Assembly (NCBI GenBank): GCA_035551935.1
Contig: DASZMJ010000137.1
Span: 1-24,314, forward strand
Reading direction: 5' to 3'
Source of the DNA: DASZMJ01 sp035551935
GTDB lineage: Bacteria; Planctomycetota; Planctomycetia; Isosphaerales; Isosphaeraceae
DNA: 24,314 bases
The notes below the pieces were generated by a model. That model was not told the origin of the DNA and did not search any database. It saw only the letters and a list, made by a program, of their open reading frames with translations. Position 1 is the first letter of the stretch; each line of letters opens with the position of its first letter. The translations under genes were made by a program, and so were the position numbers. Positions 15,658 through 24,290 of this stretch are shown here, piece by piece.

Positions 15658-18414
15658 ATGGTCTCGACCTGGATCGAGTCGGCGGCGAAGGGGCGACATG
15701 GCGGGCCGGTCCGCGCCGGGATGTGGGCGGCGCTGGTCGTCGGCACCCACCCCGTCGCGGCCGACCAGGAGGTCTGGCTCGAGCTGTCGGCCGACGAGGT
15801 CCCCCTGGGCCCCTTGCCCGCCTACTGGGTCGAGAACAAGGGGCCGAACAGCTCGTGGCACGTCCCGATCCCGCCCCAGGCCCTGGGCGACCGGCTGCGC
15901 TACCGCTCGGCGGCCCGGCAGGCGGGCTCCGAGCCGTCGTACAGCCCCTATCAGGACGTCGTCGTCCGCCCGAACCTCCCCGACCGCACCGACCTCTCCG
16001 AGGCCGAGGTCTTCGGCTCCGAGGGCCTCGTGGGCAACCGGATGATGACCGCGCGGGTCGACAACCGCGGCTCGACCTACGACGTCTATTTCCCGACCGT
16101 CGGCCTGCATTCCGACGTCCGGCCCGCCGAGGGAGACCTGCCGTCGAGCCGCTCGCACTTCCGCGCCATCATGGGCGGCCTGTCCGTCGGCCGCCGGGTC
16201 GACTGGTTCGCCGAGCGGCTCTCCTGGGACGTCTTCCAGCACTATCAGGGGGCGACGAACCTCCTCGTCACCGAGCTGACCTCGCGGCGCGGGCCGATCC
16301 GCGTGCTCGCCACCGACCTGGCCGCGCTGGGCCCCGACCTGCCCCGGACCGCCGGCGGGACCGAGTCGCCGGGCCAGTACATCAAGCGCTTCGTCGTCCG
16401 CAACGACGGGGACGAGCCCCGCAAGGCGCTCTTCGGCGTGTACGTGCAGGCCGAGGTCAACGGCGGCATCGGCGAGCCGGGCCTGACCTGGCACGACGGC
16501 GACCGCACCTTGCTGGCGACCAACCGCGGCCACGGCCACTCCAACCGCAAGCTCGCCCGCGACTCGACCGTCGAGTTCGCCATCGCCTTCGACGGCCGCG
16601 GCGACGCGCAGTTCGAGCCGACCGGGCCCAACGAGGCGATGCTGCTCCGCCGGCTCGACCTGCCGGCCGGCGGCTCGGTGACGGTCGACCTGATCGTCAG
16701 CGGCGCCTTCACCGGCTGGCGCGGCGACGCCGGCACCTTCGAGCACTGGCTCCGTCCCGCGTTGGCCTGGTTCCGCGGCGTCGACCTCGACGCGGTCGAG
16801 GCGGCGACGGCGGCGCACTGGGACAACTTCGTCGAACCTTTGCCGACGCTCCACTTCCCCAAGGCCACCTTCGGCGTCGCGTTGCGGCGGTCGGCGCTGG
16901 CGGCGGCCTTGCACGCCGACGCGAAGTGGGGGACCTTCGCCTCGGGCTTCGACCGCGGGATTGCGGCGTATTGCTGGCCCCGCGACGCCGTCTTCGCCGG
17001 CGGCGCGCTGGACCGCGCCGGCCACCCGGCGATCGGCCGCGGCGTCTTCGAGTGGCTGGGCCGCGTCCGCGGGCAGAACCGGCCGTACTCGTACTGGTTC
17101 CAGAAGTACACCATCGACGGCTGGCCCGAGTGGGAGACCCCCGCCGCCGACCAGACGGCGACGATCCCCTGGGCCCTGGAGCGCCACTACCGCCGGACCG
17201 GCGACCTCGACGCCGTGGCGGCACACTGGCCGATGGTCGAGCAGGCCGCCGCGGTCTGCGGCGGCGCCTCGGGGCACCCGGGCCTGCGGTTCCTCGAGGA
17301 CCTGAGCCTGTTGAGCTCGGCCGGCGTCTGGGATAGCCGGTTCGCCGCCGGGCTCTACACCAACGCCTCGGCGGTCGCCGGCCTTCGCGCCGCGGCCCGG
17401 CTGGCCGAGGCGCTGGGCAAGGCCGACGAGCAGTCCCGCCGCTGGCGCGAGCTGGCCGACCGGATCTGGGAGGTCGGCATCCTGGCCACGCCCCCCGACG
17501 ACGGCGACGGCCCCGGCCTGATCGACCCGGCCGACGGCCGGTTCCTCGACGCCCGCCGGCTCTCGACCCGTCGCGGGATCTGGGCCGACCGGCCCGACGC
17601 CTGGCTCGACCCCTCGACGGCGATCGACATCAGCCTGCTCGGCCCGGTCGTCCCGTTCGGCCTCCTGCCCGCGTCCGACGACCGCGCCCGCCGCTCGGCC
17701 GAGGCGATCCTGCGGCACAACCCCGTGCCCGGCGACCCGAACACCCTCGTCCGCTGGGCCGCCGACCCGGACCGCCCCGCGCAGGGCCTCGCCCCCAGCG
17801 CCGCGCACCGGCAGGACCCGTCGAGCCTGGCGACGCTCTGGATGGCCCGGTACCTCATCCGCCTCGGCCGCGAGATCGGCGACGGCCGGCACTGGTCGCG
17901 GGCGTTGGCGATGATCGAGGCGCTCTTGCACCGGCTCGGCCCATTGGGGCTGGGCCTGCGGCCGCCGTCGCGACGGGCCGACGGCCTGCCGTCGAGCCTC
18001 CGCCCCGCGGCGGGCGTCTGGGGCCTGCACGCGATGCTCATCGAGGCGCTCTTGGACCTCGCCGGGCTCGACTACGACGCCTCCGCCCGAACCCTGATCC
18101 TCGAGCCCGCGCTCCCCCCCGAATGGCCCCAGATCGGCCTGGAACAGCCCTTCCGCTGCGGCAAGGTCTCGTACCGCCTCGAGCGACCCGTCGGCGGCGC
18201 CGCCCACCGGCTCACGCTCTCCGCCCGGCTCGACCTGCCCGTCACCCTCCGGGTCGACCTCACCTGCCCCGGCCTCACCTCCCTCGGCCCCTGGCAGGCC
18301 TGCCCCGAGTCATCCTCCTCCCCTCCCCGCTTCGAACCCGCCACCGGCCGCCTCGCCTGGGAGGCGGAATTGCCCGAGGGCGAGTCGGCGCTGGAGTGGA
18401 CATGGGGAGGATGA
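15658..18414 (+). CDS. GH15-like glycoside hydrolase (glucoamylase/glucodextranase type)
   Basis: 918 residues, no signal peptide, so probably cytoplasmic. The N-terminal part (about 15-110, ALVVGTHPVAADQEVWLELSA...) looks like an Ig-like or carbohydrate-binding module; about 115-370 is a beta-sandwich of the GH15 N-domain type. The catalytic (alpha/alpha)6 barrel runs from about 400 to 810: YCWPRDA at 438-444, then GVFEWL, DQTATIPWALERHY and LYTNASAVAGLRAAARLA, all in GH15 order. A C-terminal beta domain (about 820-918) has LEPALPPEWPQIGL. The position expected for the general-acid Glu (family WE.R) reads WDSR (Asp559), and I cannot place the second catalytic Glu, so activity and linkage are uncertain. 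Seven G's lie just before the ATG. The stop codon falls inside an inverted repeat shared with the converging gene. Confidence 0.75.
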   Translation: MVSTWIESAAKGRHGGPVRAGMWAALVVGTHPVAADQEVWLELSADEVPLGPLPAYWVENKGPNSSWHVPIPPQALGDRLRYRSAARQAGSEPSYSPYQDVVVRPNLPDRTDLSEAEVFGSEGLVGNRMMTARVDNRGSTYDVYFPTVGLHSDVRPAEGDLPSSRSHFRAIMGGLSVGRRVDWFAERLSWDVFQHYQGATNLLVTELTSRRGPIRVLATDLAALGPDLPRTAGGTESPGQYIKRFVVRNDGDEPRKALFGVYVQAEVNGGIGEPGLTWHDGDRTLLATNRGHGHSNRKLARDSTVEFAIAFDGRGDAQFEPTGPNEAMLLRRLDLPAGGSVTVDLIVSGAFTGWRGDAGTFEHWLRPALAWFRGVDLDAVEAATAAHWDNFVEPLPTLHFPKATFGVALRRSALAAALHADAKWGTFASGFDRGIAAYCWPRDAVFAGGALDRAGHPAIGRGVFEWLGRVRGQNRPYSYWFQKYTIDGWPEWETPAADQTATIPWALERHYRRTGDLDAVAAHWPMVEQAAAVCGGASGHPGLRFLEDLSLLSSAGVWDSRFAAGLYTNASAVAGLRAAARLAEALGKADEQSRRWRELADRIWEVGILATPPDDGDGPGLIDPADGRFLDARRLSTRRGIWADRPDAWLDPSTAIDISLLGPVVPFGLLPASDDRARRSAEAILRHNPVPGDPNTLVRWAADPDRPAQGLAPSAAHRQDPSSLATLWMARYLIRLGREIGDGRHWSRALAMIEALLHRLGPLGLGLRPPSRRADGLPSSLRPAAGVWGLHAMLIEALLDLAGLDYDASARTLILEPALPPEWPQIGLEQPFRCGKVSYRLERPVGGAAHRLTLSARLDLPVTLRVDLTCPGLTSLGPWQACPESSSSPPRFEPATGRLAWEAELPEGESALEWTWGG

Positions 18415-18517
18415 AGAGAATCATCCGCAGATGAACGCAGATGAAGAAGAAAATTTATTAGGAAGAATTTCTACTTTCTTCTTCATCTGCGTTCATCTGC
18501 GGATGATTCTCTTCATC
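18410..18517. repeat. Perfect 43-bp inverted repeat containing both stop codons
   Basis: Arms 18410-18452 and 18475-18517 are exact inverted copies (GATGAAGAGAATCATCCGC, then AGATGAACGCAGATGAAGAAGAAA), with a 22-nt AT-rich loop. The arm's outermost GATGA supplies TGA for the glycosidase (18412-18414) and, on the other strand, TGA for the ASPIC protein (18515-18513). The CGCAGATGAA phrase repeats within the arm at about 11-nt steps. The element is likely to terminate both transcripts. Confidence 0.92.
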
Positions 18518-21500
18518 TCTCCCCCGCGGGCCTCGTCTGGTACTGCTCCAGGTAGGCTCGATATGCCTCGTCCAACCGCCGCGCGCCGGCGGGGCCGAAG
18601 GGGTAGGGGGGCATGCCCTTCCAGGGGAGCGGGCCGACGGTGTCGCTGGCGGCGGTGAAGGGGTCGGCGTCCTTGCAGTAGCCGACGCCGCGGAGGACGT
18701 AACGGCGCGTCCACCCTTCGGGCAAGGGCGGGAGGCTCGTCGCGTCGAATTCGAGCCGGACCTCGTCCCCGGGGCCGACGAGGCAGAGGCGGTCGTCGTC
18801 GTCGCGGAGGAGCGGGGCGACGTCGCCGTACCGCGTCAGCGTGCCGGCGAGGCCGACGAGCGGAGCGGGGTCGACCGAGTCGTAGTCGTAGAGCAGCGGC
18901 GGCCGGCCGTCGGGCGAGACCTCGCGCATGTAGCCGCGATAGCCGAGCACGGCGTTCGAAACCGGGAGAGTCGAGACCTTCAGGGTCGCCGATCGGTCGC
19001 GGACGGCGAGGAAGGCCTGGTCATAGTAGCATTCCATGTTGGTCCGGATGCGGAGGACGCAACCCGGGCCGAGGGCCTTGCCGGGGAGTTCGAGCGTCAT
19101 CAGCCTCGGCAACCCGGCGGGATAGCCGACGTCGGCGGTGACGAGCTCCCAGGTGCCATCGGCTCGGCGCCGTTCGAGGACGGGCGGCTTGAGCGCGACC
19201 CCGGCGGTGCTCGCGGCGTAGTTCGTCTGCGAGTACGGGTACTCGACCCAGCCGGCCAGCGCCAGGACGATTCGCTCATCGGGGCCGAGCTTCGCGAGGC
19301 GGTCGCCGAAGTCGAGGACGATGCCGTGCTCCTCGGCGTAGCCGACCCACTTGTTCAAGAGCCGGAAATCGTCCGCCGTGCGCCGGTCGAAGCGGCGGAG
19401 GACGGCGGTGATGTCCTTGCCCTTCAGGTCCGTCGCGCGGACGGGCTCGATCGTCTTCCGCCAAGGAATGACTTCGCCCGACGGCCTCGGCCCGGTCGGC
19501 GCGAAGCGCTCGTCGAGGCCGACGTCGACGCCCGGCGTGGCGTCGACGACGTCGAGCGTGAGGCGGTCGAAGTACGAGACCTCGCTCATGGGCTCGGTGA
19601 TCGACAGCCGGAAGACGCCGCCGGAGGGGCGGAGCCGGTCGGGGCCGATGAGCAGGGCCTCATCCCGGTCGGGGTTCGAGTAGGTCCCCGGCGCGACCAG
19701 GTAGCCGAGGCCGCCGCCGCCGAGGAAGTCGCCGATGCAGACGAATCGCTCGCCGTCCCACGTGAAGACGACCGGGCAGCTCGTCTCCTTGCGACGATTC
19801 CACTCGAAGAGGTCGCGACGCTTGTCGATCGGCTCGTTGAGTTCGCACTGCCAGACGCCGTCCGGCCATCGGAGCCGGACCAACGGGATCTTGCCGCCGT
19901 TCGTTCCGAGGCCGAGGACGACCGGCGCGACGGACTGGGCCAGGCCGGCCTCGGGACTCGTATGCTCGTGGCGGACGTCGAGCCCGGCCCCTTCGAGCGC
20001 CAGCCGCGCGCCGAGGGCCTGGGGATTGGTCCGCATCCGGCTCTTGTCGCCCCCCTTCCAGCGGCCGCGGAGGTCGAAGGCCGCCCAGTGATGGCCGTTG
20101 CCCAGGTTGCGCGCGAGCCGAGGGGCCACGCCCTCCTTGACGACCAGCAGGTCGGGGAGCGGGTCGCCGACGAGGTCCACGGCCAGGGCCGCGAGCCCGG
20201 GGTGATCCCCCGCGTCGTCGGGACCGAGGGCGATCGGCCGCGAGTCGAGCTTGCGGCCGGTGTTTCGGGCCCAGACGGGGGCGGGCGTGGCGTCGGGCCC
20301 CGGCGGGCCGAGCAGGTCGGGCCAGCCGTCGAGGTCGAGGTCGACGACGCAAGCCGATCGCCAGCCTCGGGCCGAGGTCGGCCAGGGATCGAAGGCGAAG
20401 ACCTCCTTGCCCTCGTCACGACGCGACCGGTTGATCCAGGGGAGGATGGGTCCCTTCGGGCCGACGGCGACGAGATCGGCCCGGCCGTCCTTGTCCAGGT
20501 CCTCGACGAGGAGGCCGCTGATCGGGGTCTTCGCGGCGATCGCCTCGAGGCGGGCCAGGCGGAATCGGCCGAGGCGGTCGTTGAGCACGGCCGAGGGCCC
20601 GACGCCGTCGGCGTCGACCACGAGATCCAGGTCGCGGTCGTTGTCGATGTCGAGCAGGGCGACGGCCGCGTGGGCCTCGCGGCCGGCGCCGAGCGCCTCG
20701 GCGTCGGGCCAGGGGGTCAGGGCGATCGAGAGCCCCTTCGTCGCGGGGATCTTCTCGGAACCCTCCAGGACGGCGACGCCGACGGGGGCCACCATGTTAT
20801 CCGCCACCGACGGGATCGGCGCGGGCTTGCCGTCGTTGCGGTAGGCCGCGTTCGCCAGGCCGGGGACCGCCCGGTCGGAGAAGGCGTCGTCCTTGTGGTC
20901 GAGCCCCGTGAAGTTGACGACGTAGAGGTCGAGGTCGCCATCCTGGTCGAGGTCGATCCAGCGCGCCGTAGGGCTGATCGCGGCGGGCCCGGCGACGCCG
21001 GCCAACCCGGTGATGTCCGCGAACCCCTTGCCGCCGACGTTGCGGACGAGGCGATTGTCGCCGACCCCCGTCAGGTAGAGGTCGACATGCCCATCGGCGT
21101 CGAAGTCGCCCGCCGCGACGCCGAGACTCGCGCGGTCGTCGGGCAAGTGGAACGCGGCGGTCACGTCCTCGAACGCCCCGTCGCCCCGATTCCGGAGCAG
21201 TGCGTCGCGGACCCCCTTGGGCCCGACGACCGCGGCGGCGAGGTAGAGGTCCTGCCGATCGTCGCCGTCGGCGTCGAAGGTCGCCACCGTGGCGCCGAAG
21301 CGGGCGCGCGCCCTCCCGAAGACGGAGAGCGACCCCTCGAAGTCGCCCGCCTTCGCCCATCGCGAGCCCTCGGGGAGCGTCACGCGGATCGCCTTCGGCG
21401 CCTCGAACCGCGGTGACTTCAACGATCCGGCGGCCTCATCGTTGTGGAGCGGTGGCCCGATGATCCAGGCGTAACGGCCGGCGGAGCCGTAGATGTCCCG

Positions 21501-22289
21501 GTTCTTCTCGCCGGTGGCGGCGATGTTCTTCTCCGGGTTGAGTCGATCCCAGAGGGCCAGGAGCTTGTCCTTCGCGGCGAGGTCGCCCGAGAAGCCGTAG
21601 GCGAACGCCAACTTGTACATCGCGCTGACGAGGTACGGGTTGCACTCCAGCGCCTTCGAGTAGTACTTGATGAGATCCTTCGACTGCTCCGGGCCCGCGA
21701 GCCGCGGGCCGTCCGGGTCGCCGACCGAGTCCGGGTCGATCAGCGTATCGCCCACCTTCAGCCAGGCATCGCCGTCGTTCGGGTCGTGCTCGGCGACGAA
21801 CAGGAAGTCCTTGTGGGCCTGCACCAACCGATCGGGATGGGCCGGGTCCTTGATGAAGTCGAGGATCAGGCCCCGGCAGTAGTGGGCGTGCAGGTTGTCC
21901 GGGTCACGCTTCAGGGCGGCCTCGAGCAGCTCCAACGGCTCGGCGAACTGTACCTGGAGTGGGACTTCATTGTCGGACTTGACGTTGGCCCCGATGTCGT
22001 TCAGCAGCGCGATGGCCAGGTTGATCGCGCCGGGGATCCAGCCGGGAGCGAGCCTGCGGACCTCGCGGAAGTCGACGACCGCGTCCGCGTACTCGTACTG
22101 CTCCATGTGCCCCAGGCCGCGCAGGTGGGCGGCGAGGGCCGCGTCGAATTGCTCGGGCGGGATCGCGTTGACTTCCGCCTTGGGCTTCGGTGGCGTCGCG
22201 GGCGGGGCCGGCGTGCGCCCGCCGCAGCCCCAGCCGACGAGCGCGGCGAGGGCCAGGGCCGGGGCGAACCGCGAGGTTCGTGGCCGCAT
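18513..22289 (-). CDS. Large exported TPR / FG-GAP / ASPIC-UnbV protein, probable lipoprotein
   Basis: 1258 residues. The signal peptide ends at ALVGWGC with Cys22, a plausible but non-consensus lipobox. Residues about 45-260 hold TPR-like helices (EQYEYADAVVDFREVRRLAPG; LLEAALKRDPDNLHAHYCRG; YYSKALECNPYLVSAMYKLA). Residues about 330-730 are FG-GAP/VCBS propeller repeats with calcium-type motifs: DADGDDRQDLYL, DFDADGHVDLYL, DLDQDGDLDLYV, DIDNDRDLDLVV, DLDKDGRADLV and DLDLDGWPDLL. Residues about 755-815 match ASPIC/UnbV (NPQALGARLALE... VRLRWPDG). The last 440 residues (from EPIDKRRDLFEW) are a mostly beta region with no family I recognise. The start at 22289 has AGGAG 7 nt upstream. CRTAC1-like architectures are common in planctomycetes; surface carbohydrate or protein binding is a guess. 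Confidence 0.85.
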   Translation of the reverse strand: MRPRTSRFAPALALAALVGWGCGGRTPAPPATPPKPKAEVNAIPPEQFDAALAAHLRGLGHMEQYEYADAVVDFREVRRLAPGWIPGAINLAIALLNDIGANVKSDNEVPLQVQFAEPLELLEAALKRDPDNLHAHYCRGLILDFIKDPAHPDRLVQAHKDFLFVAEHDPNDGDAWLKVGDTLIDPDSVGDPDGPRLAGPEQSKDLIKYYSKALECNPYLVSAMYKLAFAYGFSGDLAAKDKLLALWDRLNPEKNIAATGEKNRDIYGSAGRYAWIIGPPLHNDEAAGSLKSPRFEAPKAIRVTLPEGSRWAKAGDFEGSLSVFGRARARFGATVATFDADGDDRQDLYLAAAVVGPKGVRDALLRNRGDGAFEDVTAAFHLPDDRASLGVAAGDFDADGHVDLYLTGVGDNRLVRNVGGKGFADITGLAGVAGPAAISPTARWIDLDQDGDLDLYVVNFTGLDHKDDAFSDRAVPGLANAAYRNDGKPAPIPSVADNMVAPVGVAVLEGSEKIPATKGLSIALTPWPDAEALGAGREAHAAVALLDIDNDRDLDLVVDADGVGPSAVLNDRLGRFRLARLEAIAAKTPISGLLVEDLDKDGRADLVAVGPKGPILPWINRSRRDEGKEVFAFDPWPTSARGWRSACVVDLDLDGWPDLLGPPGPDATPAPVWARNTGRKLDSRPIALGPDDAGDHPGLAALAVDLVGDPLPDLLVVKEGVAPRLARNLGNGHHWAAFDLRGRWKGGDKSRMRTNPQALGARLALEGAGLDVRHEHTSPEAGLAQSVAPVVLGLGTNGGKIPLVRLRWPDGVWQCELNEPIDKRRDLFEWNRRKETSCPVVFTWDGERFVCIGDFLGGGGLGYLVAPGTYSNPDRDEALLIGPDRLRPSGGVFRLSITEPMSEVSYFDRLTLDVVDATPGVDVGLDERFAPTGPRPSGEVIPWRKTIEPVRATDLKGKDITAVLRRFDRRTADDFRLLNKWVGYAEEHGIVLDFGDRLAKLGPDERIVLALAGWVEYPYSQTNYAASTAGVALKPPVLERRRADGTWELVTADVGYPAGLPRLMTLELPGKALGPGCVLRIRTNMECYYDQAFLAVRDRSATLKVSTLPVSNAVLGYRGYMREVSPDGRPPLLYDYDSVDPAPLVGLAGTLTRYGDVAPLLRDDDDRLCLVGPGDEVRLEFDATSLPPLPEGWTRRYVLRGVGYCKDADPFTAASDTVGPLPWKGMPPYPFGPAGARRLDEAYRAYLEQYQTRPAGER

Positions 22290-22349
22290 GGGAAGCTCCT
22301 CGAAGATGACGGATCGATAAATGAGAAAGACGTTGATGCGCCAGCCTTT

Positions 22350-22375
22350 GTAGGGTCCGCTCTTGCGGCCCCTAC
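22350..22375. terminator. Hairpin between the hydrolase and the ASPIC gene
   Basis: GTAGGGTCCGC-TCTT-GCGGCCCCTAC: an 11-bp stem with one mismatch and a four-base loop, in the 121-bp gap between two minus-strand genes. No U-run follows in the minus direction. It is either a terminator of the hydrolase transcript or an intergenic repeat; the adjoining CTACAAAGGCTGG (minus strand) gives the impression of a repeat. Confidence 0.4.
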
Positions 22376-22410
22376 GGGAGACGGGCCTGCGCGACGTTCC
22401 GTCGGGAAGA

Positions 22411-23352
22411 TCAGGCCCGGCGATCGGGACGATAGATGGGCCGGGCGTAGAGGCCAGTATAGGCGTCGGCGCGGAGGTGGGCCAAGAGGTTGTGGCCGTC
22501 GCGGCGGCGGCGCTCGGCGCGGAGGGCGGCCAGGTCGATCGGGCCGACGACGACCTTCTCGCCGGGGCCCGGGTCAGCTTGCGCGAGGATGCGGCCGTCG
22601 AAGTCGACCAGCATACTCCCCCCCGGCCACGAGAACGGCGGGTAATTCGCCGCGCTCGCCCCCTGGTTCGCCGCGACGACGTACGCGAAGTTCTCGACCG
22701 CCCGCGCCCGGTTGAACAACGTCCACCAGTCCATCGGCGGCGTCGCCCCCCACGGGTCCATGTACGCCGAGACGCGGAGCAAGACCTCGGCACCGCCGAG
22801 CGCCAGCGCCCGGATCGCCTCGGGGAAGAGCCAGTCATAACAGATCGCCGCGCCGAGGCGGCCGATCTCGGTCTCGAAGACCGGGAAGAGCGGCTCGTCG
22901 TAGCCGGGCAGGTCGTGCGGGCTGGCGTGGACCTCCCACGGGAGCCACGGATTGACCTTCCGGTAGCGCCCGAGCAAGCCGTCGGGCCCGATCAGGCAGG
23001 TCGTGTTGAAGACCGCGCCGGGCCATTTCGGGTCGACTTCCAGAAATGTACCCGTCTGGATATAAATCCCCCGCTCGTGCGCCTTGGCGCCGTAGCGGTC
23101 GGTCTGCTCGTTGGGGATCGGCACCGCGAGCCGGTCGGTCAGTTCTTCGACCGTCTCGTAGATCGGCGCCGCGTGGGCGAACTCGGGGAAGACGACGAGC
23201 TTGACGTCGAAGAACGGCCGGTAGCCGACGACCGCGCGATCGACCATCGCGAGCAGTTCGCCGACGCGGCCCGGCAGCTCGACCCGGGAGCGCGGGCAAG
23301 GGAGATCGGTCTGGCAGGCGGCGGCGTAGTAGCGAGGGGGCTCGGTCGGCAT
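22411..23352 (-). CDS. Carbon-nitrogen hydrolase (nitrilase superfamily)
   Basis: 313 residues, cytoplasmic, complete. The nitrilase-superfamily triad is clear: Glu56 in VVFPEFAHA, Lys131 in GRYRKVNPW and Cys170 in GAAICYDWLFPEAIR. A second Glu in the region WEVHASP may assist. The enzymes cleave amide or nitrile C-N bonds; the substrate cannot be deduced from these motifs. The stretch ARAVENFAYVVAANQG and the GGSMLVDFDGRILA segment are typical of the amidase branches rather than of true aromatic nitrilases. The start at 23352 follows a weak TGAG. An inverted repeat separates it from the upstream TPR gene, and a hairpin lies downstream, so it may be transcribed alone. Confidence 0.88.
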   Translation of the reverse strand: MPTEPPRYYAAACQTDLPCPRSRVELPGRVGELLAMVDRAVVGYRPFFDVKLVVFPEFAHAAPIYETVEELTDRLAVPIPNEQTDRYGAKAHERGIYIQTGTFLEVDPKWPGAVFNTTCLIGPDGLLGRYRKVNPWLPWEVHASPHDLPGYDEPLFPVFETEIGRLGAAICYDWLFPEAIRALALGGAEVLLRVSAYMDPWGATPPMDWWTLFNRARAVENFAYVVAANQGASAANYPPFSWPGGSMLVDFDGRILAQADPGPGEKVVVGPIDLAALRAERRRRDGHNLLAHLRADAYTGLYARPIYRPDRRA

Positions 23353-23372
23353 GGGGCGTACTCAAGACCTGG

Positions 23373-23428
23373 GGAGAAAGACGGGGACAGGCACCTCGAA
23401 GACTCGGAGCCAGTCCCCGTCTTTCTCC
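23373..23428. repeat. 16-bp inverted repeat of the GACGGGGAC type
   Basis: GGAGAAAGACGGGGAC (23373-23388) is exactly inverted at 23413-23428, and pairing continues inward after one mismatch (GGC with GCC). The 24-nt centre contains GGCACCTCGAAG and ACTCGGAGCC. It fills most of the 83-bp gap between two minus-strand genes and lies 20 bp upstream of the hydrolase start. Confidence 0.8.
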
Positions 23429-23435
23429 GGACCCC

Positions 23436-24191
23436 TCAATCACCCCGCGAGCGGGCCTCGGCGGCCTTGGTGTCGGCGGCGGCGAGGAAGGCGGCGACGA
23501 CGCGGTCGTCCTTGCGGTCGCTGAGTCGGAGGAAGACGTTCGACGCCCGCTCGGCGCGGCCCGACAGGAGCCACTCGGTGCCGAGGACGAACCAGGCGTC
23601 GCGGTCCTCCGGCTCGGCCTGGAGGTGCGCCTCGAGCCCCGCGATCTGCTTGTGGAACGCCGACGGCTCCTGGAACATCGACTCGACGTCGCGCGGGTTG
23701 TTCTTGAGCCAGTCCGGGTCGGCCGCCTGGGCGACGCGGAAATGATCGGCGGCCTCGGCGTAGTCGCCTCGGATGATCGCGATCTGCGCCAGGCCGACCA
23801 TCGGCGCCGTGGCCCGGCCGTCGGCCCGCAGCGCCTGCGAGTACCGTTCCTCGGCGCGCTTGAGGTTGCCGACCTTGAGCAGGCGGTCGCCGAGCGTGAC
23901 GAGCCGCGCCGCCTTGGCCTTGTCGCGCGGCACCGGCCTCGGCTTCGGCTCGACCGCCGGCCGGCCCTGCGGCGCCGTCGATTGCGGCGGCACCATCCTC
24001 GGCACGATCACCACCGGCGGCGGCGGGGGCAAGAGCACGATCGGCGGTCCCCAGCGGTTCCGGATCACGAGGAACGACGGCGGCGGCGGCCCCATCATCG
24101 GCGGCACGATCACCTGCGCCTCGGCCGTCGCCGTCGCCAGGCCGGCGACGGCCGCCGCGACCCCGATCCCGAACCTCGTCCGCGCCCCCAT
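23436..24191 (-). CDS. Secreted TPR protein
   Basis: 251 residues. It has a signal peptide (MGARTRFGIGVAAAVAGLATATAEAQ, cut after residue 26), then a Pro-rich stretch (about 27-92, with PPMMGPPPPS and LLPPPPPVVIVP), then TPR-like helical repeats (about 95-235): ARLVTLGDRLLKVGNLKRAE, PMVGLAQIAIIRGDYAEAA and DRDAWFVLGTEWLLSGRAER. The Pro-rich linker suggests reach across the periplasm or cell wall; partners are unknown. The ATG at 24191 is chosen over 24233 because AGGAGG stands 9 nt before it and the signal peptide begins there. It is the last complete gene in the window; 24192-24290 holds no further gene that I can see. Confidence 0.8.
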   Translation of the reverse strand: MGARTRFGIGVAAAVAGLATATAEAQVIVPPMMGPPPPSFLVIRNRWGPPIVLLPPPPPVVIVPRMVPPQSTAPQGRPAVEPKPRPVPRDKAKAARLVTLGDRLLKVGNLKRAEERYSQALRADGRATAPMVGLAQIAIIRGDYAEAADHFRVAQAADPDWLKNNPRDVESMFQEPSAFHKQIAGLEAHLQAEPEDRDAWFVLGTEWLLSGRAERASNVFLRLSDRKDDRVVAAFLAAADTKAAEARSRGD

Positions 24192-24290
24192 CGGCCCCGG
24201 CCTCCTGCACCTCGGGCCCACTGATGTCTCCACCCTACATTATGCGGCCGGTCGCTCGCCGCAGGCAAGGTGGGCCGGGGGAAAAGCGCC

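Noticed and set aside
19326..21416. Long open frame antisense to the ASPIC gene, and similar frames opposite the aminopeptidase, HtrA, ahcY and glycosidase genes
   Set aside because: These are mirror frames of real genes in very GC-rich DNA: biased composition, no domains, no RBS.
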